This document shows positions 32,569-32,770 of a DNA stretch of 32,770 nucleotides, piece after piece (the stretch's first letter is position 1; every line of letters begins with the position of its first letter). Source of the stretch: Dehalococcoidia bacterium. GTDB lineage: Bacteria; Chloroflexota; Dehalococcoidia; GIF9; UBA5629. Both the position numbers and the translations under genes were made by a program. Where the stretch lies: positions 1-32,770 of the forward strand of contig DUEX01000042.1 of NCBI GenBank assembly GCA_011170325.1, in the 5' to 3' direction. The notes under the pieces were generated by a model. The model had not been told where the DNA came from and searched no databases. It worked only from the letters and a program-made list of their open reading frames with translations.

Positions 32569-32770
32569 TTATCCCATCTCGCCCCAGTTTTTGCCTAACT
32601 TGATATCTATCTTAAGTGGCACGCTGAGCTTTAGGGCTTGGAGCATTACTTCAGAGACCAGTTCCTTCATCGGGTCTATCTCCTCAGGCGGCACTTCAAA
32701 GACAAGCTCATCGTGAATCTGGAGAATCATTTTGCTTCTTAAGTCTCTTTTTCCCATCTCGTGGTGAAGG
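32569..32770 (-). CDS. polA: DNA polymerase I, C-terminal end (partial)
   Basis: Only the last 66 or so codons are in the window; the frame remains open to the edge (the track's ATG at 32757 is internal). The segment SKMILQIHDELVFEVPPEE is motif C of family A polymerases, with the catalytic HDE. The end, KIDIKLGKNWGEMG, matches the usual PolA C-terminus (G.NW). It acts in Okazaki-fragment processing and repair. Whether 3'-5' or 5'-3' exonuclease domains are present cannot be seen. Confidence 0.92.
   Translation of the reverse strand, partial: LHHEMGKRDLRSKMILQIHDELVFEVPPEEIDPMKELVSEVMLQALKLSVPLKIDIKLGKNWGEMG

Overview
This is bacterial chromosomal sequence of moderate GC content, densely coded on both strands with short gaps. 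Many protein sequences resemble Chloroflexota of the class Dehalococcoidia. That placement is an inference from overall sequence feel, the insertion-bearing SecA, and degraded palindromic repeats of a type I associate with that group. No rRNA or tRNA gene was seen, so the taxonomy is not proven.

Layout. 1-3.0 kb: the end of a hicB antitoxin gene, hicA and valS on the plus strand. 3.0-7.4 kb: a minus-strand run of a small zinc-binding protein, a type II restriction endonuclease, its DNA methyltransferase, PolX and a conserved hypothetical protein. 7.4-8.65 kb: an accessory patch with decayed fragments (a SEC-C tail resembling the end of secA, and a frameshifted RelE-type toxin end) and a DJ-1/PfpI-domain lipoprotein. 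8.65-12.2 kb: prs-secA on the minus strand. 12.3-14.8 kb: nth, plsY and a family 2 glycosyltransferase on the plus strand. 14.9-18.9 kb, minus strand: glyA, a two-gene ABC-2 exporter and an orphan soluble histidine kinase. 19.0-20.8 kb: two paralogous Ig/PKD-type lipoproteins, each with its own promoter. 20.8-24.5 kb: the heat-shock operon hrcA-grpE-dnaK, headed by a sigma-A promoter and a CIRCE operator, with no dnaJ directly downstream. 24.5-25.2 kb: a terminator, a degraded palindromic repeat and two very small membrane proteins missing from the ORF track. 25.3-30.3 kb: DUF72, a DksA/TraR-like zinc-finger protein, lspA, rluD-like, a coiled-coil protein, an RDD membrane protein and gltX. 30.3-32.8 kb: mutM (minus), a ten-TPR lipoprotein (plus) and the 3' end of polA (minus).

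Most of the window is housekeeping: translation (valS, gltX, rluD), protein export and lipoprotein processing (secA, lspA), chaperones, nucleotide and one-carbon metabolism (prs, glyA), base-excision repair (nth, mutM, polX, polA) and phospholipid synthesis (plsY). Four predicted lipoproteins are encoded near the genes for SecA and LspA, which would export and process them.

The parts most worth a second look are: a symmetric double operator just upstream of polX, two abutting 21-bp dyads on the same helical face; the restriction-modification run next to a secA-tail duplication; an exactly palindromic 54-bp sequence before hrcA; and a recurring arrangement in which genes without a Shine-Dalgarno sequence have a -10-like hexamer 5-9 nt before the start codon, suggesting leaderless mRNAs. 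I did not find a clearly new multi-gene system.
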